This document shows, piece after piece, positions 26,084 through 39,800 of a DNA stretch of 64,000 nucleotides; within the stretch, counting starts at the first letter, position 1; each line of letters opens with the position of its first letter. The notes beneath the pieces are model-generated. The model saw nothing but the letters and a program-made list of their open reading frames with translations, had not been told where the DNA came from and searched no databases. Made by a program: the position numbers and the translations under genes. Source of the DNA: Nyssa sinensis (taxonomy: Eukaryota > Streptophyta > Magnoliopsida > Cornales > Nyssaceae); contig CM018031.1 in NCBI GenBank assembly GCA_008638375.1, forward strand, positions 13,074,062 to 13,138,061, in the 5' to 3' direction.

Positions 26084-27825
26084 TTTAGAGCAAGTTGTTG
26101 CTGCGGAGAGAAGCTAGTTTGGCGGTGGCCGTCTTACTGAGAAGACCTTTTTGTAGGCAACTAACTTGACGGCTTTTTCAACTGGAGAAGTTGTGGTGAG
26201 CCAATTGACCAAACTGCCCATACCTATACCTCCTTAAGTTGAAACAAGTCAGTTTGTCAGTTGCACTGCATACGTAGTTGCGAGCGAGATATTTTTTGGT
26301 GTTTGGTATATCATATAACAATGTAATATTTTTCATATGTATTATGTCTCTCTTACTAAAATAAATGGATCATATAACAAATGACAAAGTGTATATCCAA
26401 TGGGTATTTTACAATGCTTATGTCCCACATCTTTTAGGAAGTAAGATTTTTCTTAATATATTAGTACACATCTTATTAGGTTATGTAAAGTTGTGTAGAG
26501 TAATGAGGTGGCTTTCGTGCACATGAGACTATGAAAAACTTAGTGAAATTCAGGCTATCCTGTTCAGAAATCAATTAATTGGACTAGACCTTGTGCAGGG
26601 GGTGCAATGCACATGTACGTGGCCAAGGTTCCAATTTTTTAATTATCAAACTTACTTTATATATATTCAGTCAATTAGCCGTTATCTTGATTTATGCATC
26701 AAATCTGCGCCTCGCATTTGTTGTTCTTCGTCCAAACCAGTGAAAGATCGTCCAAACCAGTATAAATAAGGTGCTAGAGTTCATTGTTCAATACACCAAA
26801 AAGTCATTTCTCTTATTTCGATATTTGTTCTATTTTGAGAAAGTATTTATCTTTCTATGTAGTTTCTCTTCACTTGGTCTGCTCAGCGTTCCATTGTTGC
26901 GTCAATTCTACCATTTTCATTGTCTACACTTGTTCCATTGTAACCTCTGTTTAGTTATTTCTCAGACCAGAGAATGTGAAAGAGTGTTTATTCAATCCAT
27001 CTATTGCGAGTGTATACTTATACGAATTTTGACTGTTGTATCTTGAAAGGTGGAGCGCTACCAACCTATTACATCGATATTCAATCTTCAAAGGGCGAAA
27101 TAGCTCTTAAAGGCAGTGTTCTCACACGCTTTAGTCGCTAAGTTTTCTTTTTCCATTTTCTTATTACAAATTCTAGTTCGTGGTTAAAAATTTTAGAATA
27201 TATTCTTGCTCTTAAATTATAAATACTGTTCATACTAGTCTTAAAATCTTTCAATCTTTTACGACACAAAATACTATTAGAAGTGCACATTGTTGTGTCA
27301 CTTTACCAAACCTATTCAAGAATTTTTCATTGTGAAGTGGCAAGTGAATCATAGGAAAAATTATTTAATACTCCTGGCTCATTGATCTCGATGGTTAAAT
27401 AATTGGTTATATGTACATGTAATTTTTAATTTAATCCTTGAGATCATGTTTTTAGGGAGGTATTTTTTTTATGAATTTAGTATATACACGTATTATGTTC
27501 ACCCAAAAAAAAAATTAATCATATCATACATAACAAAATATCATTAAAAAAATACATTATTACATTAACACATTCAAAAAATTTCTATTTTCATAAATAA
27601 TTGCTCCCAATCAAATTCAATAAATACAGCATGGTTGTACACCGTGTAACTCAAAAGAGAGAGAGTTACCCCACCCCCGCACCGCCCCAAAAAAATAAAA
27701 ATAAAAGGAAAACAAAGGTGAGGTTGGTACATAATTTATTTTATAATTTACAAATGAAAATCCATTTTTTAAGTGTAAATATGTGAGGAAAGATTGAAAT
27801 GTCGGCTGCTTTTACAGAAACACCA

Positions 27826-27983
27826 AGGAATCCTCTTCAGCAAAAGAGAGATATATATAGTGATAGAGAGAAAAAAGTATATTTGAAAAAACAAATTTTT
27901 TGTATATTTTTATGCAAATGACATTTATGTATTGATTGGATCACCACATGTGCGGCAACATCTCTCTTTTGCTGAAGAGGATT

Positions 27984-27986
<3 letters not shown>
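27826..27986. repeat. Perfect 27-bp inverted repeat enclosing 107 bp (MITE-like)
   Basis: The left arm 27826-27852 and the right arm 27960-27986 are exact reverse complements (core ctcttcagcaaaagagaga). The spacer is AT-rich. The right arm abuts a 30-bp (AT)n tract. The arms suggest a young miniature inverted-repeat transposon or a hairpin-forming transcript. I saw no clear target duplication. Confidence 0.85.
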
Positions 27987-28025
<39 letters not shown>

Positions 28026-31000
28026 CACATATTTCAAATTTTTATATCAAAATTTACATCTCAAATAATATAACAACAAATTATTAGTAAAAAATTAAAT
28101 GATTATCTTAAATACCACTAATCATTTAATAGTATATCATTTGAGTTCTAATTTTGATACAAAAAATTAGGACATTGAACATTATTTATTATATATATAT
28201 ATATACACATATATACATACATACAGAGGTAGGTGCAAGGGGACAAGAGGAGGTGATAGTCCTTCAAAAATTTTGATATTACATTTTTTACTTTTAATTT
28301 TATTAAAATATTCTAACAAAATAAGACTTGCTTTTCCTAATTTTTTTTTTATATGTTCATATAAATTTTCTGAAATTTTAATAAATTCAAGTTGAGTCCT
28401 AACTAAATTTTTTTGAATCTGTCGCTATATATATAAGACATTCATTGATTTGAACCATTAGTTTAGGATTATTGAATAACTTTTTTTTTTTTTTTTGAGA
28501 TGCACACTGAGCAGTTGAAAGGGAGAAATTATTCAATAAATCTGAACTATTGATCCAAACTTTAAACCAATCAATACATAAGAGCTATCAAATAAATACA
28601 TGATGAACAAGCTAACGTCAAATATATTTTTTGTGCATTTGTCATGGATTTATAGACCCAAAACACCATATCCACAATTTTTAAAACTATTGAATAATTT
28701 CTTGTTGAAAGGTATGTTTTTTTGGGTAATACAACATAGAACGGGTCAGTTTATGCATATTCGGTGATAAATCTACAATAATTACATACTGCAACCAACT
28801 AAATTGAAAATACTTTCAATAATGCTATGGACATGATCTTGTGTATCATTTTTGGACACCACCATTTGACAAAAATGTGTCTCATTTGTGATTCCATGAT
28901 AGTAAAACCCATCTCATGTGAGAATGTGATGTACAAAGATATACTTGAAGGTGATATTCTCAAAATATTTATCATAAAAGTAAAAAGACATATTTGATCA
29001 CATGATCACCTTTCTTTTAAGAAAAAAATTATCATATAAGCCGTGTTAGGAAATATTTTTGAATGGAATTGGTGCAAAGATATGAAAATGTGTCTTTTTA
29101 ATAATATCATATCATATCATATGTAAGATGACTCACTTCTTTTAATAAAATACAATATATATGACAGAATGTCATTAAAAAAATACATTATTACGTAATG
29201 TTCCAGGCACATTAAAAATTATCTCCCGCGCCAGGGTAATTGTGGAATTAGTTGTGTTGCCCCTAACTGGCCTGGGGTAAACATGGGTTTTCTTTACTCT
29301 GGTTTGTCAAATGGTAAGAAAAACCCGATGATGTACAATGGCTGTCAATCTGCCAAATAAACAATATATATGATACAACTAGGATATGATATTTTATTTG
29401 GATACTCAGCTTTGTTTCTTCAGTTAGCCTAAGATATTCACTATCTTCCACGCATGCATGAGCATTATGGATGACTAATTAAAACCAACTGACAAGATAA
29501 CCCTCGTAATCATGGTGACAGTGAATGATTTATCAGCCCAAGGTGAAGGATTCAGGGATTGGCAGTTTGGCACCATGCCATCATCTTCCTCCGTAATATT
29601 CAAACTATGAATTCTTCCACCAGGTTGCATGCCCTTAGGAGGTGTACCTGAGCTTTAATAGTTTAACGTATAAAACCCATAATACCTATCATAATAATAG
29701 TTCAACGTATTTACCCATCAGCTAAAGAAACAAGTGTGAACTACTTAATTAATCAACCCAGCATCTCCCAAATAAAAAAAAAAAATGAAAGACTTGTTCA
29801 TCAATCTTTGTTATTGACCAAGTTAAAAACAACACATAAACAACCCCCTTATGTGCATTAGGATTCAGTTCATCATGACTTTGATGCAAGGAATGTTTTA
29901 TTCACAAATTAGGTGAAGTAGTAGGATGATATTACATCGAAAAGCACAGCACAGTTAATTAAAGACCAGAGCTAAGTCAACTCCTATTTAATAACTGGTC
30001 CAAGTAGAAACCCAATTCATTAATCTGTAATTGAATGTTATTTATTGACTTCTATTCCTGAGGGTGAAAATGGAAAAACAAATATAATTTGAATGTTTGA
30101 GTTCATGACCTGCTTTAATTTATCACAGGTGGGTAGACATGTCAGCACAGATGGGTCTAAACATTTTGCTAAAATTCTTTAAAAATTAGGAATTCCCATC
30201 CCCTTCAAGAATTTTGGTATTTTGACAAGGTCTCTTCTTAAAATTTTACTCCCCAAACTATAATTTTTTAGATTCGTCACTCATATTAAAAATATGCTTT
30301 GCTGGTTTGATAATGTGGTAAACATACTTGCTACCAGTTCCTTGTAGTAGTGTTTAGATCGACTTCGTGATCGAATGGGTGGGTCACCGTCGGGATACCA
30401 TTTAATTTTTAAAAGTTTATTTGTTTATTTATTTTATTAAATTAAATGTAATTAACACATTTCAAACAACAAATTACATGTATTAAAATAAAAAATATAC
30501 ATATTAATAAAGAATTAGAATAGGGTTGACCCTTTTACAATATATAATCATATCAAATTTGTTAGGACTTTCGATGTGAGACTGAAAGATATTATTGTAA
30601 ATATTGATCATGTAGTACAAAAACTCATTTATTATTTTATTTTATGTAATCGGAGTAAGCGAGATAACCAACCTCAAATCTTCACGAGATTCAAACAATT
30701 TCTTTCAAAGTTGTCTCATTAAGAGTAGAGTATGACAATTTAACATTGAATTAGATTAAATTATCATCCTTACTTTACGTATGAGAGACGAGAATCCTCG
30801 GAGAAATGAAAAATGCCTATATAACCTCCCTATTGTGTTTTGCCTTTAGAGATATTGTCGTAATGATCTCAATAGTTAAATGATAGGTCACATGTGTATT
30901 TATAATATATGGTCATTGTTATTGTTATTATTATTGGTGTGATTATCCATCTAATTCTTGAGATTATGATTCCAAAGACTATCAAATAATTGTTCATGCT

Positions 31001-32889
31001 TGTATCATCTGCCGCAGATTTTGGTAGCTGCTTTTTTATTTTATTGTGACTAAAATTTCATCTCTGATTAGCTAGGGGTATGCCCCTAAGATGACCTATG
31101 AGATGTAGTCGAGGTCCATTTTATGTGTTCTGTAATCTATATGAATTTTACCTTACCATGCACAAAATAATAATTCTCATGAATCGCACATATTAAGAAA
31201 AACAAAAAGAGGAGAGAATTATTTTCCACCCAGGGACGAAAGTAAAAGAATTTTGAAATTTTCTACTCTTCGCTCTGCCAAACACACTTGATAGTCGCTA
31301 TTGAAAAACTTTATAATCATGTGTTTCATAGTTTGAGACGTAAAATAAGTGATGTCATATATACAGTTATAATAATATAAAACATATGTCATATTTCAAA
31401 TTTCAAATTTTAATATACGTTATCTTATAAAATTTCAATACCACCTTACTATTAGACTTTTTTCCCTAACTTAGAGTCTTCTCAATAAGTGAAAACACAT
31501 GATCAATTGAGTTTATTTGGACATTGGTGTCCTTAACTCTGGTTTTTCGATCATAACAATTCATCTTCACCTTGTCCTTAACTAAAAAAAAGGGTAGGAT
31601 CAACCTACAATATCTATTTTCTTCATCGAAAACGAGAAATCACTCCAAAATCTTCCTGACATGAGCATAAAATTAACAAAACCTAAAATGTCATCTTCCT
31701 CCATAATCAAAATCAACTCTTCTTTTACCAAGTCATGGTTGCCCTCAGTAGGTATGACCTCGTATAATAAATTATAGTGCCACTAGTCATAAAACCAATT
31801 ATTTAATTGCTTGATCCTCCACAATTTCACACCCATGACAATCACAATTTGATGCTAGTAATTAATGTTTGATGTGCAAATTAGATGAATTAGTGAAATT
31901 AAAACCACATCAAAAAGTACATAATAACTTAATTAACATGAAGCCCCAATTAAAAACTTGTGCCTAATCTTCCTGATGGTTGAAAAGGAAGGAGCCAAGT
32001 TTAAATTAGAGTGAAGGATAAGACCATAGCTAAAAATAAATTTTTTTTTTTGGATGACCAGATCATAAGTATTATTACATTATAACATGAGTGGTTTAAA
32101 CAAGACTATGAAGAATTTCGTGCGCATAAATTGGTCCAAGATATCCTGTATTACCCAAAAAAATAAAAAAATAAAAAGAAGAGGGATCAGATAGGGAGCA
32201 AATTAACAGCAAAAATGGCTGAAATCTTGGTCTATCATGTCTTTTACAAATTAACAGATTCAAGGGTCATTATTATAGCATCCTCATGAATGAAAATAAT
32301 TTTGATATTTTCCGGTTGTTTGTGCAAACTTGATAGGATTATACATTTCTCAAAAGAAAATAATATTATTCTTATTTTCTGTCAACGTGTTGACACATGT
32401 AATGCCTTGCTTAATATGTGTTAATTATAATTAATTTAATAAATAAAAATTAAATATTTAAATTAGTACTCCTATAAGAGCCCATTCCATTTCATTGTTG
32501 TGTCTAAATAGGGGAACGGAATTAGAAAAAAGAATCCTTTGTCTAACTTACCTTGTTGCGAAACCACATTATCCGGTAGATCTATTTTAATCCAAATTTT
32601 CAAACTATCATGACTAAGTTGTTAGTTTTTAAGAATGTTAATTTTATGATTAGTTATAATTTTAAAATCAATGATTACAATAGGTTGAGTCTGAATGCTG
32701 AAATAATTGTAAACTTAATGTAATTATTAAGATTAAGCATCCAATTTTAACTTGATCTGGGCCTAATTGCATGAAGTTCATGTCCGAAATGATATTTATA
32801 TAAAATAAAAATAAAAAAAACGTTAAAAATAAAATGAAAGAGTTTCAATTCATAAAATTTGGGTAAAAATTTGTTAAAATCTATTATGT

Positions 32890-33015
32890 TGTGTTTGGCA
32901 CCATGAATTGGAATTGATTAGAATTCAAGGCAATTAGTTTAAATTTGAGACTAACTTGCCTTCAATTCTAGCCAATTCCATTTTAAAATTCCAAATTATA
33001 AGAGTACCAAATACA
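32890..33015. mobile_element. Foldback MITE, about 126 bp
   Basis: The left half (tgtgtttggca ... ggaattgattagaattcaag) is the imperfect reverse complement of the right half (ccttcaattctagccaattc ... gtaccaaataca), folding nearly end to end. The tgtttgg / ccaaata ends are common in plant MITEs. It is non-coding. Confidence 0.65.
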
Positions 33016-34752
33016 GGGTTAATGAAAAATAAAAAAAAAAATGTTCTAATTGAATCTCTAAAATTCATCCAATTCATTTGTAGACCTAATTTAATCATCA
33101 AGCTATTATATATCAATTTGGCTAAAATCCAAATCTAGTCTAATTAAGATCGATTATGAAACTAGATTACTTTGTAAGTTCAATTTTGAAATTAATTAAT
33201 AAACCATAACTATATTCGGACCCAACTTGAGTTTTTGTGGATTTGATATGATTAAGGAGCTATTTTTAAAGGACCGAGGTCTTATTCGAGTGGTGTAAGT
33301 ATAAATTTTTCACACAATTGACGTGAATTCGATCTCTCTATCTCGTTAGTGTATAAAAAAATGGACTATTTTTAGAAATCCCAAAACTGGCTTTACGTGA
33401 TCCCTTTTTTCTTTCATATTTTGAATTTTGTCAGTGAGGTCGACCATCAAGGTGAGTTGGAGTATGCTTATGAAGATGGCTATCCTGTTCAACTTGTGTA
33501 GGCTTATTTGAGTAAAAAGTCTCTCACTATTTTGTTGAAAAATGCCCTTATTATAAGAATACATCTTATACATTATACTCTCAAAACAGCCTGCTCAAGA
33601 ATTCACGAAAATTGCACTACATATCCTAATTTTTTTTTCAATTTTTAAAATTAAATAACTTGTAATATATAAATCAATTTTTAATGAAGATGATCTTTTG
33701 GCCCTCGAATATATCGTCTCTACTAGTTCTTTTAGCTTTGCATGCACCACATCGGTTTGTACGTAGTCATGGAGTATCAGTTAACGAACTTGAACTAGTC
33801 GAGCACTTCAGATTGCTAGGGAAATTCAAAATGTTCACAAACTCATCCCAAAGCCAAGCGGTTACCATTTGAATCATAATTTGGTTCAGTCGAAATCCTA
33901 ATTTGGTTCCATTGCACAACTCTTAACCGGATCCAAATACTACAATTTCATTTGTTGTAGTCGAAGTCCATTGCAAAAATTATCTTCATAGTTGGATAAT
34001 CTGCAATCAAAATCTTAATTTGGTTCTTGTCGATGTGTGTTGCGAGACGCCATGATTTACAGTTTGGAACATCTTCGATCAACAACCATGAGAGACGACA
34101 GAAAGACCTTGAGAGAGACAATCTTCGTAAAGAGATCGACATATGACACAGATAAATAACGATAATTTAGTCATAAAAAAATATAAAATTGTCATATCAA
34201 CACTATTGGACTTGGGTTCACACAATTAAAAAACTTGAAAAACTTTTGGGATTATAATTTTTTTCTTGATTCTTTAGACATTTATTTTAAGAGACCTTCT
34301 AATAATTAATTCTTTTTTTATAGGTAATATGCACACACTTATATCATAACGAAAACTTGAGTCTTTTTTTTTTTTTTATGAAAGTAATGTAGTATTACAA
34401 TTCATATATTACAATTAACTGAAAACTACAAAATGGAGTTGCGTATCGAATATGGACCCCAGATAGACAATCCAGCCAAGCCTAGCTCAATCCAATTCAT
34501 GATTAAGTGAAAATAAATACTTACATTATCCTAATAAGATAGTGAGAGGAATGTATGAATTACCAATTGGGCTAGCCCATTAGTTAATGAGAACTTGAGT
34601 CCTACACCTCTTTTGTTTTTTTCTTAAGGCAGTACGATGGTAGTAATATTCAAAATGGGGGAAATTCAAAATATGAGAATACAATAAAAGGAAATAGCTA
34701 ATTTTCTCCACCAATTTTTTTCCCTTGTGTTAAGAGTTTCCGAGACTCTTTA

Positions 34753-34986
34753 GGCCTATGGGAGACCCAGCCCAATGACCTTGTAGAAGTGGCAAGCTTA
34801 AGCCACTGTAATACCAGACCATCGCCCCCTGATGATACGGACCTTTCATGTAATTTGACGTTTTAACCTGGGAAAGTGCCAAGCTTATGCCAGCCCAGCC
34901 CAGCCGAATGACCTTCCCTATGGGAAGTGCCAGTCATCGCCCACCACCGATGATCCGCACCTTTCAAGCAATTTGACATTTTAACC
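34753..34986. repeat. Diverged tandem duplication upstream of the villin gene
   Basis: Two units of about 100-115 bp, 34753-34866 and 34890-34986, share cccagcc-aatgacctt, agtgcca/agtggca, ccatcgcc-gatgat, acctttca-gcaatttgac and ttttaacc in the same order. They lie about 0.6 kb upstream of the villin 5' UTR exon and could be promoter-proximal. Confidence 0.7.
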
Positions 34987-35199
34987 GAATTCGGCGAACC
35001 ATACAATCAAAACTAACGGCCCTCGCTTGACATCATAACCTTTTCTCAACCGATCATACCAACAGAGCTTTGGATTTATATCAAACACTTTAACCAGACT
35101 CTTTTACTCTAGACTAGGACAAGCGAACCGACAACGAAGTGGTCTGAGGAGAAAAAAAATTGAAAGCGCAGTGCCGAATAGCGAACACCTCACATGGCG

Positions 35200-36827
35200 C
35201 TTAGCGTGCTCGACTTGCAGCGAATCACGAGGTGGAAGTGGAAGTGGAAGTGGAGGTGGAGGTGGAGTTGCCCTTTTCTTCTTTCTCCAAGCAAAAACAA
35301 AAAGCTTCCCCTGGTGGGCCCCTAATTAGCTGGACGATAAAGGCAAGCATTATATATCCTTTTCCCTTTCTTTCAAATCTTTTGGGACCTACATCATCTG
35401 TTTCTATCTGTCTTTTTACATCTTCCGCTATAATTTATTTATTCTTTAAAAATTTTTAAAGTTTGTATTTAATGTCAAAGGAATGACAATATGCTGAGTT
35501 TTGTTATCTTTCTCTCCCATCTGTAACGAAATTTTGAATCTTTCTTTCATACAGACTTTTGCAAAGCTTCAATTCAGTTCATAACTGCTTGAATCTTCAA
35601 CAATCTTACGCAGAAGTTAGGTAAGATCTGGTCTCTTTGTTGGGTCTCGGTTTTCTTTCAAATTTGGTTGTCTTTTTGTTGCTCTTTTGCAAATCATGGA
35701 CCAAGTGTTCTGTGTTCGACATGCATGTCATAATTACATAATCTCTTTTAGTTAGATATAACTTTTTGGCGATGTAATTGCATGAAGGTACCCACTCTAG
35801 GGGTAAAAAAAAAGATACACGAGGGTAAAGTGAGCCTGCAATAATTATACATTAAAGTATGAATTTTATATTACAAACTGATGAATTTGGAGCTATGTAT
35901 TGTTGAGATGAGATTAGTGCACAGGATGCGGATTGAATGAGTGTGTGTGTGTGTGCCATGTTCCTCTGGCTATGCTCTGGAACTACATGTTAGTTATAGG
36001 GCATCGGGCATTTTCTAGATAATCCGCATTCATTTTGGTATTTTTCATTCTTCTTGAAGTTTTTTCATTTTGAATCATATTGCTTCTTCTTATTGGGTTT
36101 TGCACATGAAAATACTGTCTTAGCCTACCTCTTGTATCTTATCAATTAGCTATGAATGCATCAAATCTACTTCTTGCCTTTTGCCGTTGCCACTCATCCA
36201 TCTAAACATATTGATTAGCTACTCATTCAACGGGCAATGTTGTAACATGAATAGATCATTTGGATATCCACCAGAAAGGAAATCATCCCATTTTTGTTTT
36301 TTCGTAGATCTTGAAGGCCCAAGTCCATCTATCATAATGAAGTCATTACCAAACAAGAATTGAGTAATTGTAAACAATAAGAATTTTTACTGAAAATGAT
36401 GGAGAAAGGGAAAAGGAAAAATAATGTTTTTCTTAATATCTTGAAATTGATTCTCTGTATGTGTGCTTGCACGTATGTGGCTGTGCACTGTGCAAGTGTT
36501 TATTTTATGGAGTAGACTGATTTCAAATTCAATGAAGAAAATAATTAGATTTATGCAAAGTTTGTAAAACACATTGGATTGATTTCATTTCTTTGAAATG
36601 TCTTGGTGCCCTTTTATAGTCAAATATCCGCATCTCTGACATGGTATTTCCCCAATAAGTGATTATTTCCATATAGATGAGTACATATCAAAATTTTCTT
36701 CCTTATAATATATGACCGTCCTATTTATTGTAGTAATAACAAATATTAATGCCGGTATTGCAGAATATATTCCAAGTGACTTGGGAATGTTTCCTGAAGG
36801 ATCAGATGTATAGGACTATAGGAGACA
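35200..36827 (+). promoter_or_regulatory. VLN1: Villin-1 promoter, 5' UTR exon and 5' UTR intron
   Basis: A non-coding first exon ends at 35620 (cagaagttag then gtaagatctg). A matching acceptor (gccggtattgcag) precedes 36764, which leads into the start codon at 36828. The resulting 1.14-kb 5' UTR intron (35621-36763) is a common feature of plant actin-regulator genes and can boost expression. A TATA-like attatatatcc is at about 35349-35359, which would put the start site near 35385. 35230-35265 is a purine repeat of ggaagt / ggaggt units just upstream. The transcription start is inferred, not shown. Confidence 0.6.
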
Positions 36828-39800
36828 ATGTCTCTTTTTGGTAAAGATATTGATTCAGCATTCCAGGGTGCAGGAGCAAAGTCGTATCCTCATTGATGGT
36901 GTCATTATGATACTTCCGTATTATACATTTCATGTTGTGTCTTTGGCTAACTCTTTTATATCATGATTTTGGTCTAGAATAGCTTACTATATAACTAGAT
37001 TCTGATTGAGCTTGTCAACTCAAAGGAAGGCTCAACTAACTGAATGGGCCACTTCTTAACTGAATTTGTGAAGACACGCCTAGGTGTGACTCATTGTTTA
37101 TTATGAGTTCCTTTACTGGGAATTTGGTGCAAAGAAAAAAAGAAGAAGAAGAAGTGCTCAGCACCATCCCTTTCAACTTATGACCAGGAAGTTCCTCTCC
37201 TTGAAAGGTCTCCCATTTCTCTCCCTCTAAATACACCATATCACACAAAGAGGATCAACCCACCAAGCCTTCCTAACCTTCTTTCAAACGCAATCTCTAA
37301 CACAACATCTAAACTAATCCCCCAATGACATCGGCCAATGAACCTTGAAAAATGACATAAGAAGTCTCACAACTCCCAAGCAACCTTACAATGCAACATT
37401 AAGTGATTGAACACTCTCACTTGTCTCTTTGCACATTCAGCACTAGTTAGTCAAAATCTTTTCCCTACTTTTTTAATTTGTTAATGGTCAAAATGGCTTC
37501 CCAAACTACATCCCAAGCAAAAAAACCCACCTTCACAGTGGTTGTAATTGTCGAGAAGAGAGAATTTCCTTCTCTTGGCCTCCTTGCATCTCAACACATC
37601 CTTTGCATGGACTTCAATATTAGTGCCATAAATCAATTCCAAAAGAGACTGTGTAGGCACAGCCTCATACAAAGTTTTCCAAAATCTAGGAGTTAGCATA
37701 GCTTCACTCTCTATCAAGCTCACATATCCTACCATTGATACTCCTCTATTCACCACAATTCTATACAAATATGAAGACTCCCTCTTGAACAATACATTTT
37801 CACACCAAATATCATCCCGAAATTGGATCCTCTAACCATTCCTCACTCAAAAAGATCTATGCTTAGAGAACTCTTCTTTTTTTATTGGTTTATTGGTGAT
37901 GGGGGGTACACAATGAGGGTAGCCTTGTTGACGCAACATGAAACATGATAGGATGGATATGACCAACATCAATATTCACAACATGAAACAATCAACCTAA
38001 CGGAAAACAATTAACCCAACAAGAGAACAAATTCTCTAAAAATATTATTAATATCAAAATTCAAATATAAAAGATGTCTCTAATGGAGATTTACAGCCCT
38101 TTATATAGGTATTAATATTAGAAGTCTTAATCCCACTAGAATAAAGAATCCCATCTAGAATAAAAATGATAAAAATATAAACTTGATCTAAAATAATAAA
38201 TTTATCATAGGCCCAAATTTGGAAACTAAAGAACTCTACAATAACTCTGAAACATATATGCATAATTTGGTAGGTTTATTTGTCCTACATCACTTGCCCT
38301 AACCATTTGCTCCCTAACTTGGATGAAGGTGGGGTTCAGTCCCAAATCTTTAGTATGACTGCCATAAGAATTTACAAGTTAGGTTAGCTAGCACCTTCAC
38401 TTAGAGAACTCTTCCCACCCATTCATAATGCCCCCTATAACCTCCTCTAAAGCCCAACTCTCCAAGCCTTCCCATACTTCCCCACTTCCCAAATTCTAAG
38501 TAACTCTTTGAGAGCCCCTAACCTCCTTCAAAGCCCAACTCTCTAAACCTTCCCATATTTTCCCACAATCACCCTCCTCCCACAAACTGTCTCTATAACC
38601 ATTTCCTTCACCAAGCTTTACTAATATCCCCGAACCTCTAAATGCCTAATCTCCCAGTTTTAAGTGGAGTTCATACCTCCAAAGAATGTTTAAATTCATC
38701 ATCCTACCCGCTCTACAAAATCTCTCTTTGAAGTTCCTCAAGCCTTTTTACCATGGAGGCTGGAATTGTAAAAAAGGACATAAAGCAAGTTAGAAGTATG
38801 AGAGAGTACTTTTTATGAGTGATGACCTCTCCCTTTTCAAAATATATTCTCTTCCATAGAACTTTAGCTTTGAAGGATGAATCTTGTGGAAAACCAAAAT
38901 AGGAATCTGGAAGGACCCAACATCCCTAGTTAAATGCGAAATCCTCCGCATTAGATTCATCCCCAATGGAATCAGTCCGAAACCCTGATATTGCCTCAAA
39001 GGACACAAGCACACTATTTAGACATCTAAGTTGCTCCATTATAGATTATAATAGTATCATCTGCAAAAAGTAAGCATAAATTTGAGGTGCTCTCCTCAAT
39101 CTTCGACAACAAAATCCCCTCAATGAGCCCCCATCCATTGTTTGACTCAAAAGTAGACTCAAAGCCTCCATCACTAGGATAAAAAGGAAAAGGGAACATG
39201 AATCCTTCTGTTTGAGACATCTGAAACTTGGGAAGAATCTCCAATTACTAGGAAAATCAACATATCGTAGAAATGCATTAACCAATCCAACTCCTCCATC
39301 TAGCCCCAAAACCCACCCTATCATGCATACACAGTGAGAAACCCCAATGAACATGATTATATTCCTTCTTACAAACAACTGTTGGCTCATGCATACATAT
39401 GCCTTCTTACATATGTAGTGAGAAACCCCAATGAACATGATTATATGCCTTCCTACAAACAAATGTTGGCTCACCACATTTAGTTTTGGAGTTTGCACAC
39501 TCATTAGCCACTAACACTGAGTCTAAAATTTGTCGCCCTCAGCTACAATATTTTGCAAATCCAAAACAATAGTGCCAACAACCTTTCTAAATCTCAGTGG
39601 AAGGACCTTGGTCAACAACTTATACACACACCAATATAATAATTGTTCCACTCCCTTCCCCTACTTGGGAATGAGAGCAAAATGAGCAATGAAAGATGTG
39701 CTGAAGCTCTTCTCAAATTCTCCTCACAGAATAGATACACCATCACCATAATTTCCTCACCAGACACATTTCAGCAATGCTGAAACCACAGTAATTATTT

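Larger units (their letters stand above)
26084..34750. other. Long gene-poor region with repeats
   Basis: 26084-26300 is the receptor-kinase upstream region. 26700-27130 (plus) has a TATA-like tataaataa followed by a T-rich leader and could be an old LTR, but no partner copy was found. MITE-like sequence with the motif gacagaatgtcatt or variants occurs near 26360, 27530, 29160 and, outside this region, 5640 and 60880. A 27-bp inverted repeat lies at 27826-27986 and a foldback MITE at 32890-33015. 33268-33357 is SINE-like. Open frames show no recognisable family. Confidence 0.45.

Noticed and set aside
26700..27130. Possible solo LTR or viral-like leader
   Set aside because: A TATA-like box and T-rich leader are present, but I found no second LTR, primer site or target duplication, and no coding sequence.
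35232..35459. Plus-strand frame starting MEVEVEVEVE
   Set aside because: It is a purine repeat in the villin promoter/5' UTR region. It is upstream of a spliced leader and has no conserved domain.
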